Shown here piece after piece: positions 14,333-14,370 of a stretch of DNA of 14,370 nt; the first letter of the stretch is position 1; every line of letters begins with the position of its first letter. This DNA is from Aquificota bacterium (GTDB lineage: Bacteria > Aquificota > Aquificia > Aquificales > Hydrogenothermaceae). Location of the stretch: NCBI GenBank assembly GCA_013153235.1, contig JAADEU010000119.1, forward strand, positions 1-14,370. Reading direction: 5' to 3'. Below the pieces are notes generated by a model. It did no database searches, was not told the origin of the DNA, and was given only the letters and a program-made list of their open reading frames with translations. The position numbers and the translations under genes are program-made.

Positions 14333-14349
14333 TTGGCACGCCTGTTGCG
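14333..14349 (+). promoter_or_regulatory. Sigma-54 (-24/-12) promoter of a gene beyond the window
   Basis: TTGGCACG-CCTG-TTGC is a full match to the RpoN consensus core (TGGCACG-N4-TTGC), with GG at 14335-14336 and GC at 14347-14348. Transcription would start near 14360, so the start codon is expected just past the window end. The shared upstream element suggests the unseen gene belongs to the same regulon as the sulfur operons. Confidence 0.9.
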
Positions 14350-14370
14350 ATAATGCCTCCTGAAAAAAAC

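Noticed and set aside
1..14370. CRISPR array, insertion sequence, prophage or defence system
   Set aside because: No direct-repeat array, transposase, integrase or phage gene is present; the HEPN-like region of the sulfite reductase lacks a visible R-x4-H RNase motif and is not evidence of a toxin.

Overview
The window reads as a chromosomal segment of a thermophilic, chemolithoautotrophic bacterium of the Aquificota, most likely a Hydrogenothermaceae-type organism (Persephonella/Hydrogenothermus relatives). This is an inference from four things: a four-subunit 2-oxoacid:ferredoxin oxidoreductase of the kind used in the reductive TCA cycle, frequent AGA/AGG arginine codons with Lys/Glu-rich proteins, tightly packed mixed-function operons, and several sigma-54 (-24/-12) promoters. 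No mobile element, CRISPR array, tRNA or rRNA was seen, and no gene-free stretch exceeds 300 bases.

Layout. (1) 45-3290, plus strand: the gamma, delta, alpha and beta subunits of a pyruvate (or 2-oxoglutarate) synthase, closed by a GC-rich hairpin. (2) 3317-3805, minus strand: an exported DUF302 protein, sharing that hairpin as a convergent terminator. (3) 3949-8360, plus strand: a compact operon of a TPR protein, a family 9 glycosyltransferase, a membrane-anchored TPR/YfgM-like protein, purC, galU and rsmA. (4) 8313-10811, minus strand: a sulfur operon of a TrpD2/YbiB-like protein, a [4Fe-4S] APS reductase (cysH) and a TauE/SafE permease; its 3' end overlaps rsmA tail to tail by 48 nt. (5) 11057-13357, plus strand and divergent from it: a siroheme sulfite reductase fused to a helical (HEPN-like) region and a C-terminal TusA domain. 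(6) 13421-14234: a small exported CXXCH protein and a two-helix HAMP-only membrane protein, followed by a strong symmetrical terminator and then the promoter of the next, unseen gene.

How it works together. CysH reduces APS to sulfite, the siroheme enzyme reduces sulfite to sulfide, the TusA domain could accept or relay sulfur, and TauE could move sulfite or sulfate: an assimilatory sulfate reduction module. ATP sulfurylase is not in the window.

The most interesting signal is regulatory. The 245-bp gap between the two sulfur operons carries two back-to-back sigma-54 promoters with nearly identical leaders (about 25 and 26 nt), and a third, near-consensus sigma-54 promoter lies at the right edge (14333-14349). 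All three carry the same 14-bp element (consensus TATCAAYAACWTAC) at exactly the same distance upstream of the -24 box, about -45 to -32. This looks like a small sulfur regulon with an unusual promoter-proximal element. A near-palindrome between the divergent promoters is a candidate activator site.
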